Counted from the stretch's first letter, positions 1 through 7,540 are shown. The stretch is 8,545 nucleotides of DNA from QHXQ01 sp036389375 (GCA_036389375.1 DASVQA010000123.1:1-8545); one strand, 5' to 3'. Notes: generated by a model not told the origin, from the letters alone. Translations and numbers: made by a program.

Positions 1-2610
1 GTCCTCTACGACACGTTGGGCGACCCGACACGCGCGGAGACCTACTACCGGCGCGCGCTCGCCAGTCTCGAAAAATCGAAGGGGCCGGATCATCCCGATA
101 CGGCGACCGCCCTTAACAACCTCGCCTCGCTCTACCGGCACAGGGGCGACTATCCGCAAGCCGAACAGTTCTATCAACGCGCGCTCGCCATCAACGAGCG
201 TGCGCTCGGGCCTAATCATCCGACGCTCGCTTCCGCCCTCGACAACGTCGCGCAACTCTATTTCCTGAAGGGCGACACGGCGCGCGCCGAGACGTTCTAT
301 CGCCGTGCGCTCGCCATCCGCGAACGCGCGCTCGGCGCGGAGCACCCGGACGTGGCCGAGTCGCTCGGCAACCTCGCCTTCGTCTATCAGGAGCGCGGCG
401 ACTACGCGCAGGCCGAGCAACTCGACGAACGTGCGCGCGCGATCCTTGAGAAGAAGTTCGGCCCCGAACACAGCACGGTCGCCACCACGCTCAACAATCT
501 CGCGGCCGTCTATCGTTCCGCCGGGCAGTTCGACCGCGCGCTGCCGCTCGCTCAGCGCGCCCGCGCGATCTACGAGAAACTGTCCGGCCCCGACAGTCCC
601 GACGTGGCGCTCGCGTTGAATAACATCGCCAGCATCACGCTTGCGCGCGACGACGCGGCGCAGGCGCTCGCGTTGCATCAGCGCGCGCTGCGGCTCTACG
701 AGAAGGCTTACGGGCCTGAGCACCCGAACGTCGGCTTGATGCTCAGCAATATCTCGACCGACTACTATGCGCTCGGCGACATGATACACGCCGTTGAGAC
801 GGAAGCGCGCGCCAACGACATACACGAACGCCAACTGGCGCTCGCCTTAGCGACCGGCTCGGAAGAACAGAAGCGGCTCTTTATGGCGACGCTCGTGGAA
901 GAGAACGACTACACGCTGGCGCTCCACGCCGTCGCCGCGCCGACGAGCGCTGCGGCGCTGCGGCTCGCTTTGACGACGATCCTGCGGCGCAAGGGGCGCG
1001 TACTCGATGCGATGAGCGATCAGATCGCCGCTTTGCGGCGGCGGCTTAAACCCGACGACCGCATCCTGCTCGAACAACTCTCGGCGGCAAACGCGGAACT
1101 CGCCGCGCTCGTCCTCAAAGGCGGGAGCAAGCAAGCGCCCGCCGACTATCAGGCGCGGCTCGCTAAACTGAGCGCCGAGGTGGACGAGTTGCAGGCGCAG
1201 ATCAGTGCGCGCAGCGCGGAGTTTCGCGCGCAGGCACAGCCCGTCACGCTGGAACGCGTGCAGCAGGCGCTGCCGGCGGGCGCGGCGCTGGTCGAGTTTG
1301 CGCTCTATCGCCCGTACAACGCGAAGGGCAAAAACCGGCAGGAACGCTTCGGCGCACCGCGCTACGTTGCCTACGTCGTGCGCGCCAATGGTGCGCCCAC
1401 GTGGGTGGCGCTGGGCGAAGCCGCCCCGCTCGATCAAGCGATCTCTGCGTGGCGTGCAAGCCTCGCCGACCCACGCCGCGCCGATGTGCGCGAACTGGCA
1501 CGCGCGCTCGACGAACGGCTCATGCGCCCCGTGCGCCGCTTGCTCGGCGACGCGCAGCAACTCTTTCTCTCGCCCGACGGCGCGCTCAACCTGATTCCAT
1601 TCGGCGCGCTCGTGGACGAGCAGAACAAGTATCTGGTCGAGACTTATGCGATCACTTACCTGACGAGCGGGCGCGACCTGTTGCGGCTGGCGGTGAAGAC
1701 GGAGAACAAGCAGGGGCCGGTGGTCATCGCCGACCCGTCGTTCGACGCGGGCGCGAGTCCGGCCCGCGCGGAAAGCGGCCAGCCGTCTGCGCCGACGCAA
1801 GGCGCGGCGGACGGCGCGACAGAGCGCGGCACGGGCCGGCGCTCGTTCGATTTTGCCAGCGCACACTTCGCACGGCTGCCCGGCACGGCCGAAGAGGGGC
1901 GCGCGCTCAACACGATCATGCCCGGCCTCCGCCTGCTGACCGGCGCGCAGGCGACCGAGACGGCGCTCAAACAGTTGTCGGGCCCGCAAGTCCTGCACGT
2001 CGCCACGCACGGCTTCTTCCTGCCCGACCAGCCGCGCGCCAGTACGGCGCAGACGCGCGGGCTTACGCTCGGTGGTGGCGGTGCGTCGGCGTCGCCGGGG
2101 CCGGGCGAGAACCCACTGCTGCGTTCGGGGTTGGCGTTAGCGGGGGCGAACACACGCTCGTCGGCCGGCGGCGAAGACGGCGTGCTGACCGCGCTCGAAG
2201 CTTCAGGGCTTGATCTATGGGGCACGCGGCTCGTCGTCCTCTCGGCGTGCGAGACGGGGCTGGGCGACGTGCAGAGCGGCGAGGGCGTCTATGGTCTCAG
2301 GCGCGCGCTCGTCCTCGCGGGTTCAGAGTCGCAGGTGATGAGCCTCTGGCAAGTCTCGGATGCGGCGACGCGCGATCTGATGGTCGCCTATTACCGGCGG
2401 CTGCAAGCGGGCGAAGGACGCACGGAAGCACTGCGGCAGGTGCAACTGGCGATGATCAAAACGAGCGCGGCGACGACGGGCGCGGGCGCGCAGCGCGGGT
2501 TGGGCGGCGAACTAAAACAACAGGCGCAGACCGAAGACCGCAGCCATCCGTTCTACTGGGCCAGCTTCATACAATCGGGCGAGTGGCGCGGCATGAACGC
2601 GCAGCGGTGA
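1..2610 (+). CDS. TPR-CHAT protein (putative caspase-like protease), 5' end outside window
   Basis: The frame is open from base 1 and ends at TGA 2608-2610, giving 869 residues without the N-terminus. The TTG at 16 is an internal Leu codon, not a start. Residues 7-258 (numbered from base 1) are six 42-residue TPRs of kinesin-light-chain type (G-D-hhh-A-E-hh-RAL pattern, GPxHP turn), with a seventh degenerate. A helical linker with a coiled-coil-like stretch (about 340-410) follows. The CHAT domain runs from about 420 to 866: LFLSPDGALNLIPFGAL at 521, the catalytic His in HVATHGFF (His670, 2008-2010), the catalytic Cys in LSACETGLGD (Cys750, 2248-2250), and the C-terminal FYWASFIQSGEW strand. 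CHAT is a caspase-like clan CD peptidase family; TPRs normally bind partner proteins. An Ala/Gly/Ser-rich insertion lies near 584-616. Both catalytic residues are present, so activity is likely; the substrate is unknown. No signal peptide can be judged. It converges on the bactofilin gene. Confidence 0.93.
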   Translation, partial: VLYDTLGDPTRAETYYRRALASLEKSKGPDHPDTATALNNLASLYRHRGDYPQAEQFYQRALAINERALGPNHPTLASALDNVAQLYFLKGDTARAETFYRRALAIRERALGAEHPDVAESLGNLAFVYQERGDYAQAEQLDERARAILEKKFGPEHSTVATTLNNLAAVYRSAGQFDRALPLAQRARAIYEKLSGPDSPDVALALNNIASITLARDDAAQALALHQRALRLYEKAYGPEHPNVGLMLSNISTDYYALGDMIHAVETEARANDIHERQLALALATGSEEQKRLFMATLVEENDYTLALHAVAAPTSAAALRLALTTILRRKGRVLDAMSDQIAALRRRLKPDDRILLEQLSAANAELAALVLKGGSKQAPADYQARLAKLSAEVDELQAQISARSAEFRAQAQPVTLERVQQALPAGAALVEFALYRPYNAKGKNRQERFGAPRYVAYVVRANGAPTWVALGEAAPLDQAISAWRASLADPRRADVRELARALDERLMRPVRRLLGDAQQLFLSPDGALNLIPFGALVDEQNKYLVETYAITYLTSGRDLLRLAVKTENKQGPVVIADPSFDAGASPARAESGQPSAPTQGAADGATERGTGRRSFDFASAHFARLPGTAEEGRALNTIMPGLRLLTGAQATETALKQLSGPQVLHVATHGFFLPDQPRASTAQTRGLTLGGGGASASPGPGENPLLRSGLALAGANTRSSAGGEDGVLTALEASGLDLWGTRLVVLSACETGLGDVQSGEGVYGLRRALVLAGSESQVMSLWQVSDAATRDLMVAYYRRLQAGEGRTEALRQVQLAMIKTSAATTGAGAQRGLGGELKQQAQTEDRSHPFYWASFIQSGEWRGMNAQR
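19..774 (+). repeat. 126-bp in-frame repeats encoding six 42-residue TPRs
   Basis: Six units begin at 19, 145, 271, 397, 523 and 649, each exactly 126 bp. Most open with Gly-Asp and carry a conserved GP(D/N/E)HP turn. Units 2 and 3 are closest (RALAI.ERALG in both). Units 5 and 6 have lost the initial GD or the HP turn. The array may continue upstream of the window. The repeat is protein-level, and the DNA copies are diverged. Confidence 0.85.
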
Positions 2611-2651
2611 GCGCAGGCGCGTGAGCTAAATTGTCGGCGCGGTAAAGGCAA

Positions 2652-2688
2652 CGGCGCATGAGATCGGGCGAACCGATCTCATGCGCCG
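2652..2688. terminator. Perfect 16-bp stem between convergent genes, likely bidirectional terminator
   Basis: The left arm 2652-2667 (CGGCGCATGAGATCGG) is the exact reverse complement of 2673-2688, with a 5-nt GCGAA loop. It lies 41 bp after the CHAT stop and 26 bp after the bactofilin stop on the other strand. Neither side has a proper T-run, so it may stop transcription with a helper factor, or instead stabilise 3' ends. Location and perfection of the stem argue for a shared transcript end. Confidence 0.7.
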
Positions 2689-2714
2689 CAACTGTTAGCG
2701 CCACTGCCGCGCCG

Positions 2715-3461
2715 TTAGGGCGTGACGTTGGCCATTTTCGCCGCGCCGGTCTGACCGTTGGTCGTGTCGGCGGATTTGTCGCCGGGCTGCGTCGCGTCGG
2801 ATTTGGCTGCGCCGCTCGCGGCCGGGCCGCTGCTGCTGCCGGTCGCCGCCGTGCTTGTGGTGGCGCTGCTGCCGCTGCCGCGTTTCTCTTCCTGCGCCTG
2901 CGCGTCGCGCAGTTGCTGCATGCGGCAGCTACCCTCGAAGATCGCGCCCTGTTCGATGACGAGCGCGGGCGTCTGGACGTTGCCGGTGACGCGCGCGACG
3001 CGCCCCAACTCGATGCGCTTGGACGCGATGATGTCGCCGTTCACCGTGCCGTAAATCTGCGCGACGGAAACCTCGATGTCGGCGTCCACCTGCCCACCCG
3101 AACTAATGATGAGCGTGCCGTCCTGCGAACTGACGCGACCAGAGAGATGCCCATCCACGCGCAGCATGCCTTTGAAATTCGCCTCGCCCGTCAGCGTTGT
3201 GCCGTTGCCGACGAAGCCGCTCAGTGTGCCCTCTTTAATATCGCGCGCCAGTGATTCGCTTTCGCTGTAGGCGCGCGCGGTGTTCGCCTGTGCATCGCTG
3301 CTCATCGTGTTGCGTGCTCCGGTGGAAGTGTCTGGGGTGTTGGTGGCGCTGCGGCTCGTGTCTGCGCCGGGCGCTGGCGGCGGGGTGCTGCCATAAGCCG
3401 GCGATTGCTCGGCCGGGTGTTCGCCCGGCTGGTCTTTGGTATTTCGTCCCGGTCTGAACAT
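2715..3461 (-). CDS. Bactofilin family polymer-forming cytoskeletal protein
   Basis: The protein has 248 residues, starting at ATG 3459-3461 behind a GGAGG Shine-Dalgarno (3470-3474, 8-nt spacer) and ending at TAA 2715-2717. The bactofilin core is at about residues 78-182. It begins GTLSGFVGNGTTLTGEANF and contains FKGMLRVDGHLSGRVSS, LIISSGGQVDADIEV, AQIYGTVNGDIIASKRIEL and ALVIEQGAIFEGSC, which are short beta-strand turns of the right-handed beta-helix that polymerises without nucleotide. The flanks are unusually long: a Pro/Ser/Thr-rich N-terminal tail (1-65) and an Ala/Ser/Thr/Gly-rich C-terminal tail (195-248), both probably disordered. Family members act as membrane-associated scaffolds in cell shape, stalk formation or polar positioning. 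There is no transmembrane segment, so membrane contact would be peripheral. It has its own leader and lies 296 bp downstream of the M1 peptidase gene on the same strand. Confidence 0.95.
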   Translation of the reverse strand: MFRPGRNTKDQPGEHPAEQSPAYGSTPPPAPGADTSRSATNTPDTSTGARNTMSSDAQANTARAYSESESLARDIKEGTLSGFVGNGTTLTGEANFKGMLRVDGHLSGRVSSQDGTLIISSGGQVDADIEVSVAQIYGTVNGDIIASKRIELGRVARVTGNVQTPALVIEQGAIFEGSCRMQQLRDAQAQEEKRGSGSSATTSTAATGSSSGPAASGAAKSDATQPGDKSADTTNGQTGAAKMANVTP

Positions 3462-3469
3462 CTATCTGT

Positions 3470-3474
3470 CCTCC
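3470..3474 (-). promoter_or_regulatory. Ribosome binding site of the bactofilin gene
   Basis: GGAGG on the minus strand, 8 nt before the ATG at 3459-3461. It fixes the start and rules out the downstream in-frame Met at residue 53. Confidence 0.7.
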
Positions 3475-3690
3475 GCTGAAAATCGGCGCACACGCGCTTC
3501 GGGGTTCGCGTCGCAGCGCCCGGCCGCGGTAGAGCAAGCGGGGCCGGACGCTTTCGGCTCGACGCCGCGCGCGCCGTCCTAAGGGCGATTTGAAAACAAT
3601 GAAAACAGGCTGGCGGGCGCGCATCCCTTGCTATCGGCACGCGCCGCTGGCACTTGAACGTGGCGTGATGATAGACGAAAGGGAGGGAAG
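3475..3690 (-). other. Bactofilin leader and upstream spacer, no convincing promoter
   Basis: This GC-rich non-coding stretch lies between the peptidase-end hairpin and the bactofilin RBS. Read on the minus strand, it holds only weak -35/-10 pairs (none better than about 4/6 with 3/6). An AT-richer patch near 3589-3607 contains two copies of TGAAAACA (plus strand) 9 bp apart. A sigma-70 promoter for bactofilin should lie here but could not be fixed. Confidence 0.3.
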
Positions 3691-3696
3691 AGTCTA

Positions 3697-3746
3697 GAGA
3701 GTCCGGCGCGTCATAAGCAGTTGTGCCGCTGACGCGCTGGACTCTC
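3697..3746 (-). terminator. 17-bp stem-loop after the M1 peptidase gene
   Basis: The plus-strand arms 3697-3713 (GAGAGTCCGGCGCGTCA) and 3730-3746 are complementary except at one position, with a 16-nt loop. In the minus-strand transcript the mismatch is A-C. The hairpin starts 11 nt after the peptidase TAA and is followed by a pyrimidine-rich run (TCTTCCCTCCCTTTC). It probably ends the peptidase transcript, separating it from bactofilin. Confidence 0.6.
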
Positions 3747-3757
3747 CGGACGCGCTT

Positions 3758-6532
3758 TTACATCTTCTTGTTCTCGATGTTGAGCGCAAGAATGTCGTTG
3801 TAGGCGGCGACGGCGGCGCGTTTGGGCGTGGCCGGCAACTGCACGGGCGGGATGTCGATGGTCTTGTTGCCGACGACACCGGCGGAGCCGAGCTTCAGCC
3901 AGCCCTTGCCAAAGTCTATGTAGATCGGCACGGCCATGCGGAAGTCGTCCGAGACGCCGGACTGCGTGATCTTGCCGGAGAGGGTGTTGCCGCTGATCTG
4001 GTACTCGAATTTGTAGCTCGGCATCTCCGTGCCGTAGACGTACTCGTTGAAGAACCAGTCCATGCGCCCGTCGCCGCCGAGATTCATCTGCGGCGTCATG
4101 TGTTTCTCGACGATCTGCTTCAGGTCTTCGGTCGAAACGTCCTTGTTGTAGTGCGTCTTGATGAAGTCCTGCATCATGACCATGAACTTCTCGTCGCCCG
4201 TCTGTGCGCGCGGGTCGTACATCATCATGCGGATCATGTGCAGGATGTACGCGCCCTTCGGATAGACGAGGAAGCGATAGGCGGCCTGCGTCTTGGCGTT
4301 GCTCAGGCGGAAGCCCTGTGTGACAGGCCCGATGGTGTAGGGCTTGATGCCTTTGGTCGCATTCGTCGCCTCGACGACCTGCTTGCGCAACTCTTCCCAG
4401 AACTCGATGAACTTGTCCGGGTCGTGCCGGATGAACTGCACGTAGAGCGAAGCGGAGAATTCCGCGAAGCCTTCGCTCATCCACTGATCTCGATAGCTCG
4501 ACCAGCCGACCGTGTGCCCCCACCACTGGTGCGCGACTTCGTGCGGGCCGACGTAGCGCCAGAAGTTGTCCGTGCCGCCGCGCATGCCAAGCATCTGCAC
4601 GCGCTGGGTCGCATCCATGAAAGCGGTGTAAGGCATGAAGACGAGCGTAGGCCACGCCTGTCCGAAGCCGATGGCGGGCTGCTGCGTCATGGCGAGCCGC
4701 GCGTAGGGCGTCTTGCCGAAGTAGGCGCTGTAGAGGCGCGTTGCGTTCTCGGCATCGGCGATGGCTTGATCGCCCATCTTCGTCGTCGAGATCACGCCGA
4801 GCGTCGTGCCGGTCTTTTCGCCGTTGGCTTCAGCCTGTTCGATGGCGGTCTGCATCTGCCGCACTTCGTCGGGCACTTCGGTGTTGGCGTAGAACTCTAT
4901 GTTCAGCCCCGTTGACTTGTCCGCCACCTCTTTCTTCTTGAAGCGGCCGAAGTTAAAGCCCGCCACCGCCAACTCCGTCTGCCCGCTCGTCCACTTGGCC
5001 ACCTTCTGGTCGCCGTCCACCGTCTCCGGCTCGGCGAGCGCGCCCGTGCCGACGAGCATGCTGTTCTTCGGGTAATGATAGGTGACGTTGAAGGTGGCAC
5101 GGTCGCCGAAAGCGCCGCCGCCGTTCGGATACCACGTCGAGCGCGGCAGCAGGATGAAGTTGCCGCCGCCCGAATCCCTGAGCGCGCCCTCGCCCGCATA
5201 CTGCACGGTCAGTTTGAAGTTCTGGTTCGCCGCCAGCCCTTGCGGCAGGATCACGGCGAAATCCGAATCCCTGTCCTTGTTCTCCTGAATGAACGTGAGC
5301 GGGCGGCCCTGTTCATCCGACACGCTGGCGACGCGCAGCGTGCCAAAGAGGTCGAACGGCAGCACGCGCGTGCCGGGCACGAGCGCGCGGATGGTCAACT
5401 GATCCGTCGCGGAGAGTTTTGTGCCGGTGATGGTCGCGTTGATCTCGTGATGCGAGATGTCGTAGAGGCGTGTGTCTTGTGAACTGTTGGCCGTGCCGTT
5501 CTGATACTCTTCGGCGAGGTGAAACGATGTCCACCAGCCGAAGTCGGATTCGCCGTAGCTAAAGAGCATCACCTCTTCGGGCGCGAGGCCGCCATTGCCG
5601 AGCGGGTCGAGCGAAAAGACGAGCTTGTTGTAACGCTTGCCATTGATGAAGGCGGTGAAGAAGCCGGGGCGCTGCGGGTTGTAGAGATCGACGAGCGTAC
5701 GCAGGTCGGCGTTGGTGCGCAACTCTTTGCGCAGCAATTGCTGATTGTCGCGGTAGATGTCGCGCGCCCGCGCGGCCTGTGCGCCGCTTGTGCCCATCGT
5801 CACGCCCTGCGCCTGCTTGACCTCGTCAAAGGTCTTGTCGGTGAAGTGCAGCACGAGTTGCGTGAACTGCTCGGTGATCGAAGGCTCTTTGATGAAGAGG
5901 GCGAGGCTGCGTTTCTCGACCTCGGTCGGCGGCGTCATGGCAAACTCGCCGTCGCCGATGAAGACCGCGCCGACCGTGCGCCCTTCGAGCTGCGGGGCAA
6001 AGTACAGCTCGCCGCTCTTGAGCGTGAACGTGCCGGCGTCGCGTTTGAGCACGACGTTGCTGACGGTGGCATAGGGGCCGGCAAAATCCTGCGCGCCGCT
6101 CGCCTGCTGCCGGAGCGTCTGATAGACGGCATCGCCCGTCGCCGGCCCGCCTTTAGGGGCCGCGGCCGTGACGTTGATGGTCGTCGGCTCGACCGAGACT
6201 TCGAGCCGCACGTTGGCGGTCGCGGTCTTGCCGTCCTCGACGACAATAGCGGCGGCCTGTCCGTTGTTGAAGCCATTCGCCGCAACGCTCACGTTGTACA
6301 TGCCGGGCGGCACAGCCACCTTGTAGCGCCCTTGCGCGTCGGTCACGGCCGTGAACGTCTTGTTCGTGGCCGCATCAGCTATGGTTACAGTTGCGTTGGT
6401 GACGACCGCGCCTTTCGGGTCAGTCACCGTGCCGCTGATCTCGCCGCCCGCGAAAGCCGCGTGCGCGATGGAGAATGAACACACCGCGAGCGCCAGCGCG
6501 CACGCCAAGAGGAACGACTTGCGAGAAAACAT
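3758..6532 (-). CDS. Secreted M1-family-like metallopeptidase with N-terminal carboxypeptidase-regulatory-like domain
   Basis: The protein has 924 residues from ATG 6530-6532. A GTG three codons upstream (6541) is in frame but forms part of the Shine-Dalgarno (AAAAGGTG), so the ATG is preferred. Residues 1-28 are a Sec signal peptide (Arg-Lys, hydrophobic core, AHA or AFA cleavage). Residues 31-113 form a carboxypeptidase-regulatory-like beta-sandwich (GTVTDPKGAVVTNATVTI, DAQGRY, PPGMYNVSV). About 120-355 is an unrecognised region. About 355-480 resembles the M1 N-terminal beta domain. The catalytic domain holds HEVAH (His664, Glu665, His668), the third zinc ligand Glu687 at the canonical HEXXH-18-E spacing, and a likely catalytic Tyr757 in VYPKGAY. 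The GAMEN position reads GFGQAW (622-627), so the amine-binding Glu is apparently Gln. The C-terminal 90 residues look beta-rich. Export to the periplasm or surface is expected. It probably digests peptides, but its exopeptidase mode is uncertain. Confidence 0.92.
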   Translation of the reverse strand: MFSRKSFLLACALALAVCSFSIAHAAFAGGEISGTVTDPKGAVVTNATVTIADAATNKTFTAVTDAQGRYKVAVPPGMYNVSVAANGFNNGQAAAIVVEDGKTATANVRLEVSVEPTTINVTAAAPKGGPATGDAVYQTLRQQASGAQDFAGPYATVSNVVLKRDAGTFTLKSGELYFAPQLEGRTVGAVFIGDGEFAMTPPTEVEKRSLALFIKEPSITEQFTQLVLHFTDKTFDEVKQAQGVTMGTSGAQAARARDIYRDNQQLLRKELRTNADLRTLVDLYNPQRPGFFTAFINGKRYNKLVFSLDPLGNGGLAPEEVMLFSYGESDFGWWTSFHLAEEYQNGTANSSQDTRLYDISHHEINATITGTKLSATDQLTIRALVPGTRVLPFDLFGTLRVASVSDEQGRPLTFIQENKDRDSDFAVILPQGLAANQNFKLTVQYAGEGALRDSGGGNFILLPRSTWYPNGGGAFGDRATFNVTYHYPKNSMLVGTGALAEPETVDGDQKVAKWTSGQTELAVAGFNFGRFKKKEVADKSTGLNIEFYANTEVPDEVRQMQTAIEQAEANGEKTGTTLGVISTTKMGDQAIADAENATRLYSAYFGKTPYARLAMTQQPAIGFGQAWPTLVFMPYTAFMDATQRVQMLGMRGGTDNFWRYVGPHEVAHQWWGHTVGWSSYRDQWMSEGFAEFSASLYVQFIRHDPDKFIEFWEELRKQVVEATNATKGIKPYTIGPVTQGFRLSNAKTQAAYRFLVYPKGAYILHMIRMMMYDPRAQTGDEKFMVMMQDFIKTHYNKDVSTEDLKQIVEKHMTPQMNLGGDGRMDWFFNEYVYGTEMPSYKFEYQISGNTLSGKITQSGVSDDFRMAVPIYIDFGKGWLKLGSAGVVGNKTIDIPPVQLPATPKRAAVAAYNDILALNIENKKM

Positions 6533-6541
6533 CTGTTTCAC
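6533..6541 (-). promoter_or_regulatory. Ribosome binding site deciding the peptidase start
   Basis: On the minus strand AAAAGGTGAAACAG precedes the ATG at 6532. AAGGTG gives a usable Shine-Dalgarno with about a 6-nt spacer. The GTG itself has no purine-rich SD at the right distance upstream (only TTCTAAGCTAAAA). This favours 924 over 927 residues. Confidence 0.5.
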
Positions 6542-6823
6542 CTTTTAGCTTAGAATCAGAAGAGGTATCCGGCGCGGTCAAGCGAGGACACTGCTTGAAC
6601 GGTTACGACGAAGAAACTGCCCGGCGCACCCAAACATCGGGTGAGGTTAGAATCCACGGAGGCAAATTCCGCCCCCATTTTCTGGATCAGGCGATGCTAA
6701 GTCAAGCCGCCACGAGCGCTGACCCGCGTTGACTTGGCCCACGCCGATGTAGGATGTTACCCGCCGGCAATTCATCCGTCAGACCGAGGCCGCGCGCAAG
6801 CAGCAGCCGAACAGGAGCAGACT
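6542..6823. other. Divergent intergenic region with dyads and candidate promoters
   Basis: This region separates the 5' ends of the peptidase (-) and the hydrolase (+). It holds an 8-bp dyad with one mismatch, 6576-6583 (GGTCAAGC) and 6593-6600 (GCTTGAAC), overlapping a TTGACC -35-like hexamer on the minus strand (6576-6581). A 7-bp dyad, AAGTCAA 6699-6705 and TTGACTT 6729-6735, overlaps the hydrolase -35 candidate. No supported small gene was seen. Confidence 0.4.
6729..6755 (+). promoter_or_regulatory. Candidate sigma-70 promoter of the dienelactone hydrolase gene
   Basis: TTGACT at 6729-6734 matches the -35 consensus at 5 of 6. TAGGAT at 6750-6755 matches the -10 at 4 of 6. The 15-bp spacer is shorter than ideal. 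It lies about 70 bp upstream of the start codon at 6824. Confidence 0.35.
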
Positions 6824-7513
6824 ATGGCGAGCGAGATGGTGGAGTTCAAAAGTAATGGTGGGACGACGCAAGGGTATCTGGCCGCGCCTGAATCGGGCGC
6901 GGGGCCGGGCATCGTCGTTATACAGGAATGGTGGGGGCTTGTGCCGCACATCAAGCACGTGTGCGAACGTTTCGCGGCCGCAGGCTTCGTTGCGCTCGCG
7001 CCCGACCTCTATCACGGGCGCACGACCACCTCGCCCGACGAAGCGGGCAAGCTGATGATGGCGCTCGACATCGATCAGGCCGAGCAGGATTTGCGCGGCG
7101 CAATTGAATTTCTGCGCGCGCTGAGCAGCGTGACAAGCGAACGCGTCGGGATAATCGGCTTCTGCATGGGCGGCGCGCTCTCGCTCTACGCGGCGACGAA
7201 GAATGAGCAGGTCGGCGCGTGCGTAGTCTTCTACGGCGGGCATCCGAAGGTGCGCTACGAGTTGACCAACCTGCACGCGCCCCTGCTCGGTCTCTACGCC
7301 GGGCGCGACACGTTCGTTACGCCCGACTCGGTGCGCCAGTTGGAAGCGCAGTTGCAGACACTCGGTAAGCCCGCCGAACTGCACATCTACGAGGACGCGG
7401 AGCATGCCTTCTTCAACGACGACCGGCCCGAAGTCTATAACCCTGAGGCGGCCGAAGATGCGTGGCGGCGCACCGTCAGTTTCTTCCGCACGCACCTGAC
7501 GGCGAAGAACTGA
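6824..7513 (+). CDS. Dienelactone hydrolase family protein (alpha/beta hydrolase)
   Basis: The protein has 229 residues. The ATG at 6824 is chosen because AGGAG (6813-6817) sits 6 nt upstream; an in-frame ATG at 6734 would add 30 residues unlike the family. The length matches classical dienelactone hydrolases. The Cys-Asp-His triad is visible: Cys114 in the nucleophile elbow GFCMGG, Asp162 in AGRDTFV, His194 in EDAEHAFF. Glu35 in QEWWGL and Arg201 match the residues that gate and bind the substrate carboxylate in the Pseudomonas enzyme. There is no signal peptide, so it is cytoplasmic. The named family reaction is hydrolysis of dienelactone to maleylacetate in chloroaromatic breakdown, but no other catabolic gene is nearby and many homologues act on other esters or lactones. 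Substrate is therefore open. It is monocistronic, divergent from the peptidase. Confidence 0.94.
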   Translation: MASEMVEFKSNGGTTQGYLAAPESGAGPGIVVIQEWWGLVPHIKHVCERFAAAGFVALAPDLYHGRTTTSPDEAGKLMMALDIDQAEQDLRGAIEFLRALSSVTSERVGIIGFCMGGALSLYAATKNEQVGACVVFYGGHPKVRYELTNLHAPLLGLYAGRDTFVTPDSVRQLEAQLQTLGKPAELHIYEDAEHAFFNDDRPEVYNPEAAEDAWRRTVSFFRTHLTAKN

Positions 7514-7540
7514 GCGCACCGGCGCGCTCGCGCACAAACT

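Noticed and set aside
847..2010. Long minus-strand open frame (387 codons) opposite the CHAT gene
   Set aside because: Its translation is Arg/Ala/His-rich with no recognisable domain, while the plus strand encodes clear TPR and CHAT motifs throughout. It is a GC-rich antisense shadow.
1..2610. Type III-E CRISPR (Craspase) association of the TPR-CHAT gene
   Set aside because: No repeat-spacer array, Cas gene or Csx30-like gene lies in the window; TPR-CHAT proteins are also common outside CRISPR loci.
3591..3607. Two TGAAAACA copies 9 bp apart upstream of bactofilin
   Set aside because: They are short and in an AT-richer patch with no promoter in register; probably chance, kept only as a note in the spacer entry.
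3711..4655. Minus-strand 314-codon frame overlapping the peptidase C-terminal half
   Set aside because: It overlaps the zinc-peptidase frame in a different phase and gives an Arg/His-rich sequence without motifs.
5519..6478. Plus-strand open frame (319 codons) opposite the M1 peptidase
   Set aside because: No motif was seen, and composition is typical of antisense frames; the opposite strand has signal peptide and domain evidence over the same bases.
6479..6532. Lipoprotein signal in the peptidase N-terminus (LLAC or LAVC)
   Set aside because: LLAC comes too early in the hydrophobic segment and LAVC has Val at the -1 position. The AHA/AFA signal peptidase I site fits better.
6734..6823. N-terminal extension of the dienelactone hydrolase from ATG 6734
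   Set aside because: The 30 extra residues are not family-like, the ATG overlaps the promoter candidate, and a good Shine-Dalgarno supports 6824.
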